Numbered from the stretch's first letter, positions 7,901-17,479 are shown. The stretch: 64,000 bases of DNA from an uncultured Clostridia bacterium (GCA_947053925.1 CAMRUG010000004.1:1-64000), one strand, 5' to 3'. Notes: generated from the sequence alone by a model not told the origin. Numbers and translations are program-made.

Positions 7901-10450
7901 GGACACGAATTTGCCGCAACTTATTCGGTAGACGACGAAACAGGCAAGCATTACCGCTCTTGCACGCACGCGGGTTGCACGGTACGCGATGACGAACACC
8001 AACCCGATATGAAAACTACTTCCACCGCAAATTGTACACAAGCAGGAGTGGAAACAACAGCTTGTCAACATACTAATTGTTCGGTACAAACGTCAAAGGA
8101 CGTGGCGGCACTGGGACACAACGTTGAAACGGCAACTTATCAAAGCGAAGGCAAACATATCGGCGAATGCGCAAGATGCAATGAGACTGTTACCGAAGAC
8201 TGTAATGCCGACGGCGCAAACGGCGAATGTTCTGCTTGCGGACGTAAAGCAGCGTCTAAATCAGTAGAAAGCAATATTACATTTACATATAACGATATAA
8301 CAAGCAGTAAGATAACTAACGGTTACGAACTTACAAAAGAAGGCGTTTTTGTTTCTATTATTAAGGATACGGGAACAACTGCTCCACAAACATATCAAAA
8401 TGTTGAGATAAGAGCGTATATAAGTAATAAATTAACTGTAAAACTTGCCGGTGGTTTAATAACTTCAATTGAGTTTGGCGGCGGTATTGCCAATGCTAAC
8501 AGTAAAGGTAAGAAACCCACAGGATGCAGTGTTAATATCGGTAGTTTGACAGACTGGAAATCTTGGAGCAACGACAATGACGGTGCAAGCGAGATAACGT
8601 TTGTAGTTAAAGGAGAGGCTGGAAACTGGGGCTTTAAGTACATTAAAGTTTATTATACGGCTACATCAGCTTGTTACCACGACAATGTTCGTCATATCGA
8701 AAGCGCAATCCAAGCCGACTGCGTTACAATGGGCTTCTCGGGCGAGTGCTATTACTGCCCCGATTGCGGACATTGCTATCAGGACGCTAATTGCGTAAAC
8801 GACGCTGACGTTACCGTTACGCCTGCTCTTAGCGAAAACGGCGAACACAGTTACGGCGACGTTGTAGCGGTAAGAACTGCAACCTGCGTTGAAACGGGCG
8901 TAAAAGTCGAACACAAGCATTGCTCTGTATGCGGACAATATGTCAGTGCAGACGGAACAACTGTACTTAGCGAAAGCGATGTTATAGAAGCTGTGAATGC
9001 AAATAACCACGCTTACGGCGAGTGGCAGCAAAGCGGAACGGAAGCCGAACCCACACATACGCGTATATGCGGCAACGACAATACTCATACCGAAACCGTT
9101 GCTTGTTCTGCAGCAGACGGCGCGCAATATTTGACAAGTCCTACCCATCACTGGAAGGAGTGCGCAACTTGCGGCAATACAATCGGTTATGTAGAACACG
9201 ACTTTACAAACGGCGACTGTGTTTGCGGTGCAAGCAGCGACACAAAGTATTTGCCGATTAACGTAACCAATGCTGTAAGCGGTACGCCTTTGACCGAAAC
9301 CGTTGCAACTGTAAACGGACTTTCGGAATTGGGAATTGTAGGACAAAGTTACACGTTTACCGTTACCGTAACGGGTTACCGCGTTGAATCGGTTGTAGCA
9401 AACGGTACTGAACTGACCGCAGTCGACGGCGTATATACCTATACGGTAGTAGACGGCGACAATAACATAGTAATAAACTTAGTAAAACTTGTAAAACTGT
9501 CAGTTACTGTCAACGGAGAAACGTTGGGCAGTGTAACGCCGAGCATAAACCTTGATAGTCAAGGCATTGCCACTGTGGATAAAGGTACCGAACTCAGTCT
9601 TAATGTTGGGTACGACGCAAGTAAGGTAACGGTTGGCATAACGGTTAACGGCACGGCGGTTACGGACATAAATGCCGCAATAACTTTATCTGACGACACC
9701 GAAGTTGTAATAACGTTTAGTAATGTTGTAACGGTAACTTACGACGAAGAACTGACGATTGCTAACGGAATGGTAGAGATTACCGTCGACGGCGAAACGT
9801 TAACTTCGGGCGATAAAGTTGCGGTAGGTTCAACTCTTGCAATTACAATCGCACACGACGATGGCTATGAAGTTACAAGCGTAAAAGTCGGCGAAGACGA
9901 AGCAACCCTCAGCGGCGATACTTACACCTATCTAATCCCCGACACTCTTGCCGCCGGCACAGAACTTGCCGTAACGGTAACTATAGAAGAAGCAAAGAAG
10001 GAACCTTTGGTCGTTAAGTTTGTTAAAAATACAATGGGTAATACTGGCGGATATACTGAGACAAAAACGACAATAAACACTAATCCTATACTAACTGTTG
10101 AAAATTTTCATAATAATAACAATGGCTGGGATTATATAAAATGCGGTCGTAAAAATGTCGCCAGTGTAGCAAAGATAACTACAGGTCAACTTACGCAGGC
10201 AATAACAAAAATTGAACTAACAATAGATACTATTACTGCTGCAAAAGTAAATAGTATTACACTTAAAATTGCCGACAATGCAGATTTTAATAATTCTACA
10301 GATGTTAGCGTTAATAAATCAACAGGTGTTCAACCTATAGTTATTCCTTCTCCTGCCGCAAATATGTATTATCAATTAGTATTTGATTGTGCTAGTGGCG
10401 CCTCAAATGGTTTAATACAAATATCGCAAGTAGCATATTATTATGCTTAA
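4994..10450 (+). CDS. Giant Cys-rich repeat lipoprotein (1818 aa), predicted surface-exposed
   Basis: Signal peptide plus lipobox MKKVVRILLAIVMVMCLTLTITAC; many repeats of the type PTCTExGVKTYTCxxC...LGH and HxxxCxxC; two AT-richer non-repeat domains. Confidence 0.85.
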   Translation: MKKVVRILLAIVMVMCLTLTITACKNDCQKGNHTWDDGKVTSAPTCTEKGVKTYTCVKCNETKTEDIDKLGHDFENGIDKGTTEATCTSAAIQTIQCARCSETTTKTVGSPLSHNPSNTWQVDAVKNTHYKTCANGCGLRIDEHAIDFVLDAEQPNAPTCEQAGSLSYHCTHEGCTVTNTDEQAKLGHSPATEWSHGEIDGKDMHWHECTREDCSAKLDLAECSVDVTAYIHENIGGVNKHYNVCSVCETHYNEENCAATGEYQIDTALNKHYKTCDKCEYRLEEADHDALGELVKSAEGHAHKCSACGNTPALTAHTEVEIPAVAPTCNEDGTTAGVKCSECEYVITAPEIDTKRPKHNYEWIYGADRADDMLAYAHYQKCSVCAHIDASSKSVDHTLKMTQGDKDYHWEACECGYADLENKSAHNYETELVCPVCNKVPEHIRFALRIGDGEYQSWHDNVAEEQNVTLQEVVNQVPANSTATIYIGMDIEDGVGIFVSNNKNITFRFNNHTYNVSRETVGSAGTENQAFHLEQGSTVAIYNATITATASNVRMLVQNYSNLTLDNVKLNAADNANVAYVLSNNAGTVVLCNDTELRAHDGKVALDVYYNLKGYYPAGVSVTVESGCLVSGIIEYGADVESDGWTDKTVLSLPSKDRNYNIRFTTSNVTCETANITKGGDRLTHEEDNGIVTTEPTCAVKGVKTYTCTRCGHTRTEDIAALGHDFATVLTTDSQAKTHYYACSRCDERQDETECTFETRGAVAATCISTGMRGETYCSVCNHVYEKNTATNKNPANHEGSLEWTTDGEVHYQQYSCCHAEDTDNLHEMEWVAESTTATCVSGGVTTYKCGHEGCTLTKTENVSALGHTYGDFADDNNGETHTKTCTRAGCTTDTAGHSVTENHEYVYISVDNDKHTKMCDCGYEVEEVHIWNNGEVTTAPTCTEDGVKTYTCTADGCGGTKTEVIVKLGHEFAATYSVDDETGKHYRSCTHAGCTVRDDEHQPDMKTTSTANCTQAGVETTACQHTNCSVQTSKDVAALGHNVETATYQSEGKHIGECARCNETVTEDCNADGANGECSACGRKAASKSVESNITFTYNDITSSKITNGYELTKEGVFVSIIKDTGTTAPQTYQNVEIRAYISNKLTVKLAGGLITSIEFGGGIANANSKGKKPTGCSVNIGSLTDWKSWSNDNDGASEITFVVKGEAGNWGFKYIKVYYTATSACYHDNVRHIESAIQADCVTMGFSGECYYCPDCGHCYQDANCVNDADVTVTPALSENGEHSYGDVVAVRTATCVETGVKVEHKHCSVCGQYVSADGTTVLSESDVIEAVNANNHAYGEWQQSGTEAEPTHTRICGNDNTHTETVACSAADGAQYLTSPTHHWKECATCGNTIGYVEHDFTNGDCVCGASSDTKYLPINVTNAVSGTPLTETVATVNGLSELGIVGQSYTFTVTVTGYRVESVVANGTELTAVDGVYTYTVVDGDNNIVINLVKLVKLSVTVNGETLGSVTPSINLDSQGIATVDKGTELSLNVGYDASKVTVGITVNGTAVTDINAAITLSDDTEVVITFSNVVTVTYDEELTIANGMVEITVDGETLTSGDKVAVGSTLAITIAHDDGYEVTSVKVGEDEATLSGDTYTYLIPDTLAAGTELAVTVTIEEAKKEPLVVKFVKNTMGNTGGYTETKTTINTNPILTVENFHNNNNGWDYIKCGRKNVASVAKITTGQLTQAITKIELTIDTITAAKVNSITLKIADNADFNNSTDVSVNKSTGVQPIVIPSPAANMYYQLVFDCASGASNGLIQISQVAYYYA

Positions 10451-10470
10451 ATTTAATTAGAACTAATTTC

Positions 10471-10505
10471 AAAAAGAGAAAGGCTATCCGCCTTTCTCTT
10501 TTTAA
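10471..10505 (+). terminator. Rho-independent terminator
   Basis: AAAAAGAGAAAGGC tatcc GCCTTTCTCTTTTT. Confidence 0.85.
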
Positions 10506-10652
10506 CTGCAATTTTAACAAATTATCAAATGTTTGAAAATTAAAAGTTTGCAAGAAACCAAGTGCCTATAATTTTACTTTTTGTATATAATAATACTAGA
10601 AAATATTTTTTGATAAATTGACTTTAATTTAATTATGTGTTACAATTAGTGT

Positions 10653-10722
10653 AATGAAATTTAGGGCTGATCTTTAGAGATCCGGGTCCACCTTCGGCGG
10701 GGATGTTCCCCGCCATTTTTTT
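10653..10722 (+). ncRNA. Candidate small RNA with its own promoter and terminator
   Basis: TTGACT (10618-10623) N17 TACAAT (10641-10646); terminator GGCGGGGA tgt TCCCCGCC (10696-10714) plus T-tract; no ORF in the interval. Confidence 0.55.
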
Positions 10723-10777
10723 GTAATATCATATTGTATTTAAGTGTTATTTTATACAACAATAATTAGAACCATAA

Positions 10778-10916
10778 AATTATTTCGGTAATGTATACGT
10801 AAAAATATTATCCGAAATACTCGGTTACAAAAATGCAACGATTACGCTAAACCGCTATGTACATAGCCTTATGGAACATAAAGCAGAAATGATGAATAGG
10901 CTAGGCAAATTGCTGT
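10778..10916 (+). pseudogene. C-terminal remnant of a tyrosine recombinase
   Basis: Frame reads NYFGNVYVKILSEILGYKNATITLNRYVHSLMEHKAEMMNRLGKLL*, the conserved LSEILGH..TLNRYVH C-terminus; upstream TAA at 10775-10777. Confidence 0.75.
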
Positions 10917-11010
10917 AAGTGTAATATTTGTGATACAAAATAGTCAATAATATTGACTTTAGTGTTTATTCGTGATACAATTTGCGTATAGTAAGTTAGG
11001 AGGAGATATT

Positions 11011-11286
11011 ATGGCAAAAACTTCTACATTACATACGCGTATAGAAACGGATTTGAAAAACAGCGCGGAAAGCATATTTGCTCAATTAGGGCTTACTTCG
11101 GCAGACGCAATAAAACTGTTTTACAAACAAGTAGAACTGCAAGGCGGTTTGCCTTTTGAGCTTAAAGTGCCGCCAAAAGTGCTTGCGGAGCAAAAACTGT
11201 TTGATGAAATAGAAGCGGGTATAAAGTCTGCCGAAACGCAAGGATACATTAGCCTTGCCGACAGCAAAAAGGCTATCTTGGAGTAG
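11011..11286 (+). CDS. RelB/DinJ family antitoxin
   Basis: MAKTSTLHTRIETDLKNSAESIFAQLGLTSADAIKLFYKQVELQGGLPFELKVP. Confidence 0.85.
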   Translation: MAKTSTLHTRIETDLKNSAESIFAQLGLTSADAIKLFYKQVELQGGLPFELKVPPKVLAEQKLFDEIEAGIKSAETQGYISLADSKKAILE

Positions 11287-11289
11287 ACT

Positions 11290-11601
11290 ATGGAAATACG
11301 ACTTACTCCCGAAGCACACAACGATATACTTGGCATATACGGTTACGTTAAAAAGGATGGCGAACAAATTGCCCAAAAACAAGCACAGTACATATACGAC
11401 GGAATAGAAAAATTGTCGCAATTTCCCAATATGGGCGCGGCATTGCAGAAGTTTGTAAAACGTAAAACCGCGCTTCGATATCTGGTAATACATAGCACAT
11501 ACATTGTAATTTACAATGTTGCCAATACAATAGATATTATTCGCGTTTTCCGTAAAGACCAAGATTTTATTTCTATTTTGGGTTTAACAAATAGTATATA
11601 G
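11290..11601 (+). CDS. RelE/ParE family toxin
   Basis: MEIRLTPEAHNDILGIYGYVKKDGEQIAQKQ...LRYLVIHSTYIVIYNVANTIDIIRVFRKDQD; adjacent to antitoxin. Confidence 0.85.
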   Translation: MEIRLTPEAHNDILGIYGYVKKDGEQIAQKQAQYIYDGIEKLSQFPNMGAALQKFVKRKTALRYLVIHSTYIVIYNVANTIDIIRVFRKDQDFISILGLTNSI

Positions 11602-11664
11602 ACGCTAACCAAAATGACATGGTTGTGTAATGTAACTCTGCCGTTTTACAAATAAAACTCTCCG

Positions 11665-11695
11665 AAATTCGATCGGAGAGTTCTCTTTTGTATAA
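11665..11695. terminator. Bidirectional-type terminator between the toxin gene and plsX
   Basis: ACTCTCCGA aattcga TCGGAGAGT with flanking A/T runs. Confidence 0.65.
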
Positions 11696-11709
11696 TTACG
11701 ATGTTTAAA

Positions 11710-12738
11710 TTACTCTTCTGTTTTAGTTGTTGTTGCCGCTACAATTTTGTCTGCAATGGCGGTGCAAAGGTTATTTGCCTCCATATTGTAGGCTTGTTTT
11801 ATGCATTGGTAGACGGCTTCTTCTTTGCTGGAGCCGTGTCCCTTAACAACCGTTTTAGACGCGCCTAGAAGCACTGCGCCGCCGTAGTTGTTGTAATCCA
11901 TAAGGTCCTTTACTTCGTACATTTTCTTTTTGATGAGCAGTGCGCCTATTTTAGATTTAAAACTCGACATCATAGATTTTTTGAGCAAGCGCATAAGTTC
12001 TAAACACGCGCCCTCTGTCGATTTGAGTAAAACGTTGCCGCTAAATCCGTCGCATACCACAAGGTCTATTTCGCCCGAAAGCAAATCGCGCGCTTCCATA
12101 TTTCCTACAAAGTTAATAGACGGCGTATTGCTTAGAAGTTGGTATGTTTCCTTTCTTAACGCGTCGCCTTTTTCCTCTTCTACGCCAATATTAAGCAGTG
12201 CTACTTTGGGATTTTTTACTCCGTAAGCCTTGTTCATATACAGACTGCCCATTATTGCAAACTGTTGCAGATATACGGGGTCGCAGTCTACATTTGCGCC
12301 GCTGTCGCATATACCGACAATTTTGCCCTGTATCATTGTGGGTAAAATAGGGCAAAAGGCGGGGCGTTTTACTCCCCTTATACGTCCTACGCGCAACACC
12401 GTGCCGGCAAGCAGAGCGCCCGTAGAACCCAAACTTACCAAAGCGCGCGCTTCGGTATCGGTGCGTACCAGTTCAAACGCTTTAGACATAGAACTGTCTT
12501 TTTTCGTTTTTATGGCTTCGGTGGGTTTGTCGTTGCAACTTATAACTTCGCTCGCGTGCAGTATTTCCAAACGGTTTTTGTCGTATTTCTCTTTTGCAAG
12601 CAATGCCGCAAGTTGCGTTTCGTCGCCCACAAGAGTAATTTTTATATCTTTTATTTTATTTAATGCTTTTACGACGCCGCTTACATTGACTGTAGGACTG
12701 TTGTCTCCGCCCATTGCGTCTACTACAATTTTTATCAT
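11710..12738 (-). CDS. plsX: Phosphate acyltransferase PlsX
   Basis: MIKIVVDAMGGDNSPTVNVSGVVKALN...GFSGNVLLKSTEGACLELM...YNNYGGAVLLGASKTVVKGHGSSKEEAVYQCIKQA. Confidence 0.95.
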   Translation of the reverse strand: MIKIVVDAMGGDNSPTVNVSGVVKALNKIKDIKITLVGDETQLAALLAKEKYDKNRLEILHASEVISCNDKPTEAIKTKKDSSMSKAFELVRTDTEARALVSLGSTGALLAGTVLRVGRIRGVKRPAFCPILPTMIQGKIVGICDSGANVDCDPVYLQQFAIMGSLYMNKAYGVKNPKVALLNIGVEEEKGDALRKETYQLLSNTPSINFVGNMEARDLLSGEIDLVVCDGFSGNVLLKSTEGACLELMRLLKKSMMSSFKSKIGALLIKKKMYEVKDLMDYNNYGGAVLLGASKTVVKGHGSSKEEAVYQCIKQAYNMEANNLCTAIADKIVAATTTKTEE

Positions 12739-12905
12739 ATCTTCACCTTCAAAAACGATTTTCGGATAGTGTCAGTATAGCATTATTAGTTTTAACTGTC
12801 AATAATATGTCGGTTTTAAGGGGCAGTGTAATAAAAACAGATATAAAAGCCGTATCGGATACTTATTAAAATAATATTTAAATTGCAAAGAGATTTAAAT
12901 TCATC

Positions 12906-12988
12906 ACGGCTTGTATGCGCTTAAAGTATGTTTTGTAAACTTACAGGCTTGCGCTGTCAGAACTTTGCCGCAAGCCGTTTTTTATTTT
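12906..12988 (+). ncRNA. Candidate attenuator/leader RNA with competing stems ending in a terminator
   Basis: ACGGCTTG (12906-12913) and GGCTTGCG (12946-12953) can each pair with the same CGCAAGCCGT, followed by TTTTTTATTTT. Confidence 0.4.
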
Positions 12989-13197
12989 AAAGAAATAATT
13001 TAAAAGACTCTAAACGCTTTTTCACTTTTGTTTTGAATTTTGTCAAATAATTCGGTTTTTAGAAATAGTATACTTTTTTATCACATCTCAGTAAAACGAC
13101 GACTTTGTTTTTTCAGCAACTTGACATAATGGTGTTAAAATGCTAATATTAAAAATGCTTAGTCGCATTAAATTTTTAATTGGGGAATTTAACAAAA

Positions 13198-14328
13198 GTG
13201 ATAGAAATACGTCAAGTTGAAACCAATAAGGAACAGAAAGAATTCTTGCAGTTTCCTTTAAAACTATATAAAGACAATCCCTATTTCGTGCCGCCTCTCT
13301 ATGCGGACGAAAAGAAGATTTTTAATAAAAACTATATGTATTACGACCAAGCCGAAGCAGTGTACTTCAATGCTTATATGGACGACATTATGGTCGGGAG
13401 AATATCCGGAATATTGCAGAATGCCGCAAATAAAAAATGGGGACAGAACCGCGCCAGATTTACGCGTTTTGACGCAATAGACAATCAGGAAGTGGCAAGC
13501 GCATTGTTTAATGCGGTTGAGTCGTGGGCAAGAAGCAAAAACTTAAGCGAAATTGTAGGACCTTTGGGATTTTCCGACTTAGAACGCGAAGGGCTGCTTA
13601 TCGAAGGTTTTGACCAACTGTCTACTTTTGAAGAACAGTACAATTACGGGTATTATCAAAAACTTATTGAAAACTGCGGTTACGTTAAAGACGTCGATTG
13701 GGTAGAACGTAAAGTCAGTATTCCTGACGGCGGTATTGATCCGCGTATAGAAAAAATAAGTAACGATATGCTTAAAAAGTACAACCTCCGTTTTGCAGAG
13801 GCTAAAAATACCGAAGATTTTCTTAAACGTTATGTTGATCAAGTTTTCCGTATTTGGGACGAAACATACGACAAAATTTACGGTACGGTTCCTTTTACCG
13901 ATAAAGTAAAAAGGGCAATGTTAAACAACTTTAAATTAGTTATTGATTTGCGCTTTATTACCGCTATCGTAGACGAAAACGATAAAATAGTTGCTTTCGG
14001 CGTAGTGTTTCCGTCCATGGCAAAGGCAGTGCAGAAGTCGGGCGGTAAGCTGACGCCTGCGTGTCTTACCAAAATATTACACGATATCAAAAACCCCAGT
14101 ATTGTCGAAATGGCGTTAATAGGCGTGTTGGACGAATACAAAAACAAAGGTATCGCAACTGCTTTGGTTTCGGTATTCAGCGAAAGAATGCAGCGTTACG
14201 GCATAGAGTATGCCGAAACAAACTTAATGTTGGAGCACAACAGTCCTATACAAAACTTGTGGAAGCATTTTAATACGGTACAGCACAAGCGCCGCCGTTG
14301 CTTTATAAAAAAGTTTGATGCCGACTGA
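13198..14328 (+). CDS. GNAT-superfamily-like acyltransferase
   Basis: VIEIRQVETNKEQKEFLQFPLKLYKDNPYFVPPLYADEK...VEMALIGVLDEYKNKGIATALVSVFSERM; GTG start after GGGGAA. Confidence 0.7.
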   Translation: MIEIRQVETNKEQKEFLQFPLKLYKDNPYFVPPLYADEKKIFNKNYMYYDQAEAVYFNAYMDDIMVGRISGILQNAANKKWGQNRARFTRFDAIDNQEVASALFNAVESWARSKNLSEIVGPLGFSDLEREGLLIEGFDQLSTFEEQYNYGYYQKLIENCGYVKDVDWVERKVSIPDGGIDPRIEKISNDMLKKYNLRFAEAKNTEDFLKRYVDQVFRIWDETYDKIYGTVPFTDKVKRAMLNNFKLVIDLRFITAIVDENDKIVAFGVVFPSMAKAVQKSGGKLTPACLTKILHDIKNPSIVEMALIGVLDEYKNKGIATALVSVFSERMQRYGIEYAETNLMLEHNSPIQNLWKHFNTVQHKRRRCFIKKFDAD

Positions 14329-14501
14329 CAGCAACGTGCAAAAGTTTATTTGCCTAAAATCGACATTATATAAATAAATTTTTTATATTATTTGTTTGTT
14401 TTTGCGCAAATTTTCAGGTAATGTTAATTACTTAGTGGTATCATTTGTAAGAAAAGTGTATAATTATTTTATGGAAAGATAATTTTGCGAGGAGTATAGC
14501 C

Positions 14502-15329
14502 GTGTTAAGAGTTTTAGTTGATTCGGGAAGCAGTATAAAATTTTCGGAACAAGAGAAGTGCAATGTAGAAATAATTCCGTTAAGATATTTGATGGGAGAC
14601 AAGGAATATCAGGACGGCTTGGACGAAACGATAGACGACTTTTACAAAGAGTTGATAGACAACAATCTCTTTCCCCAAACGTCTTTGCCGCAACTTGATA
14701 TATTGAAAGATAAAGTTGACGGGTACGTTAGCGCAGGAGACGAAGTTATTATTATAACTATATCGTCCAAAATTTCAGGCACTTATAATGCAATTTGCAA
14801 TTTGTTTGCAGATATAAACAGCGTACACGTTGTAGATTCGCTGTCGGCTGTCGGCGGTCTAAGATTGATTGTAGAAGAAATAAACCGCAACAGAGATTTG
14901 CCGATAGACGAAATACTTGCAAAAGTCAATGCGCTTATTCCCAAAATTCGCGTAATAGCTATTCCCGAAACGTTAGATTATCTGATGAAAGGCGGAAGAC
15001 TTTCTAAAAAAGAATGGCTGTTCGGCAGTATTTTAAATCTAAAACCTCTTATTACTATAACAAACGGCGTGGTAAAAGTTGCTACGAAAAAGATAGGACT
15101 TAAAATGGCAATGCGCGAATGCGCCGATACGTTGAAAAAGTGGAATGCCGACGAGAATTATCCTATCATTGCTTCGTATACTTATAACTCTGAAAATTTG
15201 ACAAAATTGATAGAGATGACGGACGCAGTTTACAAACCTTTAATGTCGGAATACGATAACCTTTGTCCCGTAATTGCCTGCCACTGGGGACCGAACGCGT
15301 TCGGGTATATTTTTGTAAGCAAAGACTGA
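14502..15329 (+). CDS. DegV family (fatty-acid binding) protein
   Basis: MLRVLVDSGSSIKF...DGLDETIDDFYKELIDNNLFPQTSLPQLDILKDKV...ISSKISGTYNAICNLF...AIPETLDYLMKGGRLSK. Confidence 0.9.
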   Translation: MLRVLVDSGSSIKFSEQEKCNVEIIPLRYLMGDKEYQDGLDETIDDFYKELIDNNLFPQTSLPQLDILKDKVDGYVSAGDEVIIITISSKISGTYNAICNLFADINSVHVVDSLSAVGGLRLIVEEINRNRDLPIDEILAKVNALIPKIRVIAIPETLDYLMKGGRLSKKEWLFGSILNLKPLITITNGVVKVATKKIGLKMAMRECADTLKKWNADENYPIIASYTYNSENLTKLIEMTDAVYKPLMSEYDNLCPVIACHWGPNAFGYIFVSKD

Positions 15330-15387
15330 TTTAAAGACGGTATGAAACTATCGCATTAAATGTTTTATATATTTGTTTGAATTTAAA

Positions 15388-15422
15388 AAAGACGTTGATA
15401 CTGTTGTTCAACGTCTTTTTGC
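15388..15422 (+). terminator. Rho-independent terminator
   Basis: AAAGACGTTGatactgttgttCAACGTCTTTTT. Confidence 0.7.
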
Positions 15423-15632
15423 GTAAGTATTTGCTAAACCGGAAATTATCACATAATGCGGCAGTCTTTAAGGCTGCGCATATTGACAACACGGTTTTAA
15501 CAATGTACAATATATCTGTGAGCGAAACAGGTTGTGTGAAATATATACTCACCGATATGCGGCGGAAGGTAACCGCATTATCGAGGGGAAAGTTTTGAAA
15601 ATAATTGTAAAAATAATTGCAAGGTATAATCT

Positions 15633-16223
15633 ATGAGCATTTCAGACGGTTACGGTAAGTATTCTATCGACCAAGTAGCGACAAGTTTAAATTACGGACA
15701 GCCGATGACGGCGGTACAACGTAGCGTAAACCGTGTCGTATCCGTTGCAATGTACGTTTGCATTGCAGTATTGTTTGTAGCAACAATTGCGTGCCTGTGC
15801 TTTAAAGAAAGTATGAGCGCGGCGTTGTATACGGGTTTGGCGATGTTGTTGCCCGTCGCGCTTATTTTGATTTTAAAGCGGACGACCTTTCTGCGGAACA
15901 AAGTCGAACAGTTAATTAAAGCGTGTCTTAGCGATGCGGTAGAAATTGACGCTACTATGAAGTACGAATTTTATTTGTTCGACAGCGGCGACAACATTAT
16001 GTCTTATGTGGTGCATTTCGATATGGACGGCACAGAGTATGCCGTAACATACGCCAAACCCGTTGTAAATACCGACCCTATGATTGATTTGGTAGTTTCT
16101 AGCCGACCCGATTTGGCAGTTTTTAACGGCAAATTTTTTAAGGCGCTGTATTCGCCTAAGTATAACGATGTACTTATATTGACTGCGCAACAGCATACTC
16201 AAGAATCTGCAGAAATAGAATAA
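15633..16223 (+). CDS. Hypothetical membrane protein
   Basis: 196-aa ORF with two TM-like segments. Confidence 0.6.
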   Translation: MSISDGYGKYSIDQVATSLNYGQPMTAVQRSVNRVVSVAMYVCIAVLFVATIACLCFKESMSAALYTGLAMLLPVALILILKRTTFLRNKVEQLIKACLSDAVEIDATMKYEFYLFDSGDNIMSYVVHFDMDGTEYAVTYAKPVVNTDPMIDLVVSSRPDLAVFNGKFFKALYSPKYNDVLILTAQQHTQESAEIE

Positions 16224-16238
16224 ATTACTTTAAATTAA

Positions 16239-16292
16239 AAAAACGCTTGTTAAGTGTGTTTGTTAAACATCGGTGTGCAAGCGTTTTTTTGT
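16239..16292. terminator. Terminator between convergent genes
   Basis: AAAAACGCTTG...CAAGCGTTTTTTT. Confidence 0.7.
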
Positions 16293-16335
16293 TGATTTTA
16301 ATAAGTTTAAGTCAGGCGGATATGAACAATAGTAT

Positions 16336-17136
16336 TTATTTGCAGCCGATATTATCTACTACGTTTAGCTTTTGATTGATAGCGTAAGCGTACAATCTTT
16401 TCACATATTCGTCGCAAAGGTCTTTCGGGTTGTGGCAGTCTGACGACACGATAACCTTTGCGTTGTATTTTTTGCACAAGTCTATCAGCAGTTGAGTAGG
16501 GTAGTGGAAACGGTGGTAACGTATGCCGTTGGCGTTTAATTCTAGTACCGTATCGTATTTTACGGCTTCTTTGACTACCTCTTCGAATGCGTTTGCCATT
16601 ATTTGGGTAACGGCAGGGCAGTTATAAAAAATCACATCGGGGTGAGCGACTAGCGAAAAATAGCCCGAGCGTATGCCTGCTTTTACGTTGTTGCAGTACG
16701 CAATAACGTTTTCTTCGTCTATGCCGTCAAAAAAGGAATTTTTGAGTTTGCCGTTTAAGACATATTCGTGTTGCCCCATAACAAGATAGTCTAGATGATT
16801 AAGCAGGGTTTTATAATAACCGTCATTGTTTTCAAAGTACTCTATCTCTACGGCTGAAAGTATATTTATTTTATCTCCGTATAAATTTTGAGCGTGTTTA
16901 AATTGCGGCAAGTACTCGCCTTGCAGAGTTTCGACTGTCATATAATTCGGCGATGTCAGGTTTAGCGGATGGGTACAGTGGTCTGATATGCCGATAATCT
17001 CGTAACCGAATTTGACGGCTTCTTTAACATAGTCGCTTACCGTACCTCCGGCGTGTCCGCACATATAGTTATGAGTATGAAAGTTGCTTTTTATTTTTAC
17101 GTTTTTTGTAGGACAAGTATTAAAGTCTTTTAACAT
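16336..17136 (-). CDS. PHP-domain phosphatase (histidinol-phosphatase-like)
   Basis: KSNFHTHNYMCGHAGGTVSDYVKEAVKFGYEIIGISDHC...VVSSDCHNPKDL. Confidence 0.85.
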   Translation of the reverse strand: MLKDFNTCPTKNVKIKSNFHTHNYMCGHAGGTVSDYVKEAVKFGYEIIGISDHCTHPLNLTSPNYMTVETLQGEYLPQFKHAQNLYGDKINILSAVEIEYFENNDGYYKTLLNHLDYLVMGQHEYVLNGKLKNSFFDGIDEENVIAYCNNVKAGIRSGYFSLVAHPDVIFYNCPAVTQIMANAFEEVVKEAVKYDTVLELNANGIRYHRFHYPTQLLIDLCKKYNAKVIVSSDCHNPKDLCDEYVKRLYAYAINQKLNVVDNIGCK

Positions 17137-17479
17137 TATTCTCCTTTGACGCTTTTGCGCATAATATCAAATTGAACAAATCAAGTATGTATTTGTAATT
17201 TTTAGTCGGACAAAATTTTGAAAACACGTTATTTATGCAATCTGACCTTGCAAAGATACTGATATATTCGGTAAGCATAATTGCCGTTGCGCTATATACG
17301 GGCAGTTTACAAAGCGTTTTTTTACACTCTTGAACGCAGGGCGTTGCCGGTTATAAATTTATGCTGTACCGCTTATCTTTAGATTGATTGCTGCTTTGTT
17401 GACTTTTAGTATACTACTTACTTATTTTACAGTCAATATGCGGCAATAAACAGTATATAAAAATTATTTATTTATCGGT

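Noticed and set aside
5201-9346. Several long minus-strand ORFs inside the giant lipoprotein gene
   Set aside because: They mirror the repeat coding strand, lack RBSs and domain-like composition; shadow ORFs of a Cys-rich repeat gene.
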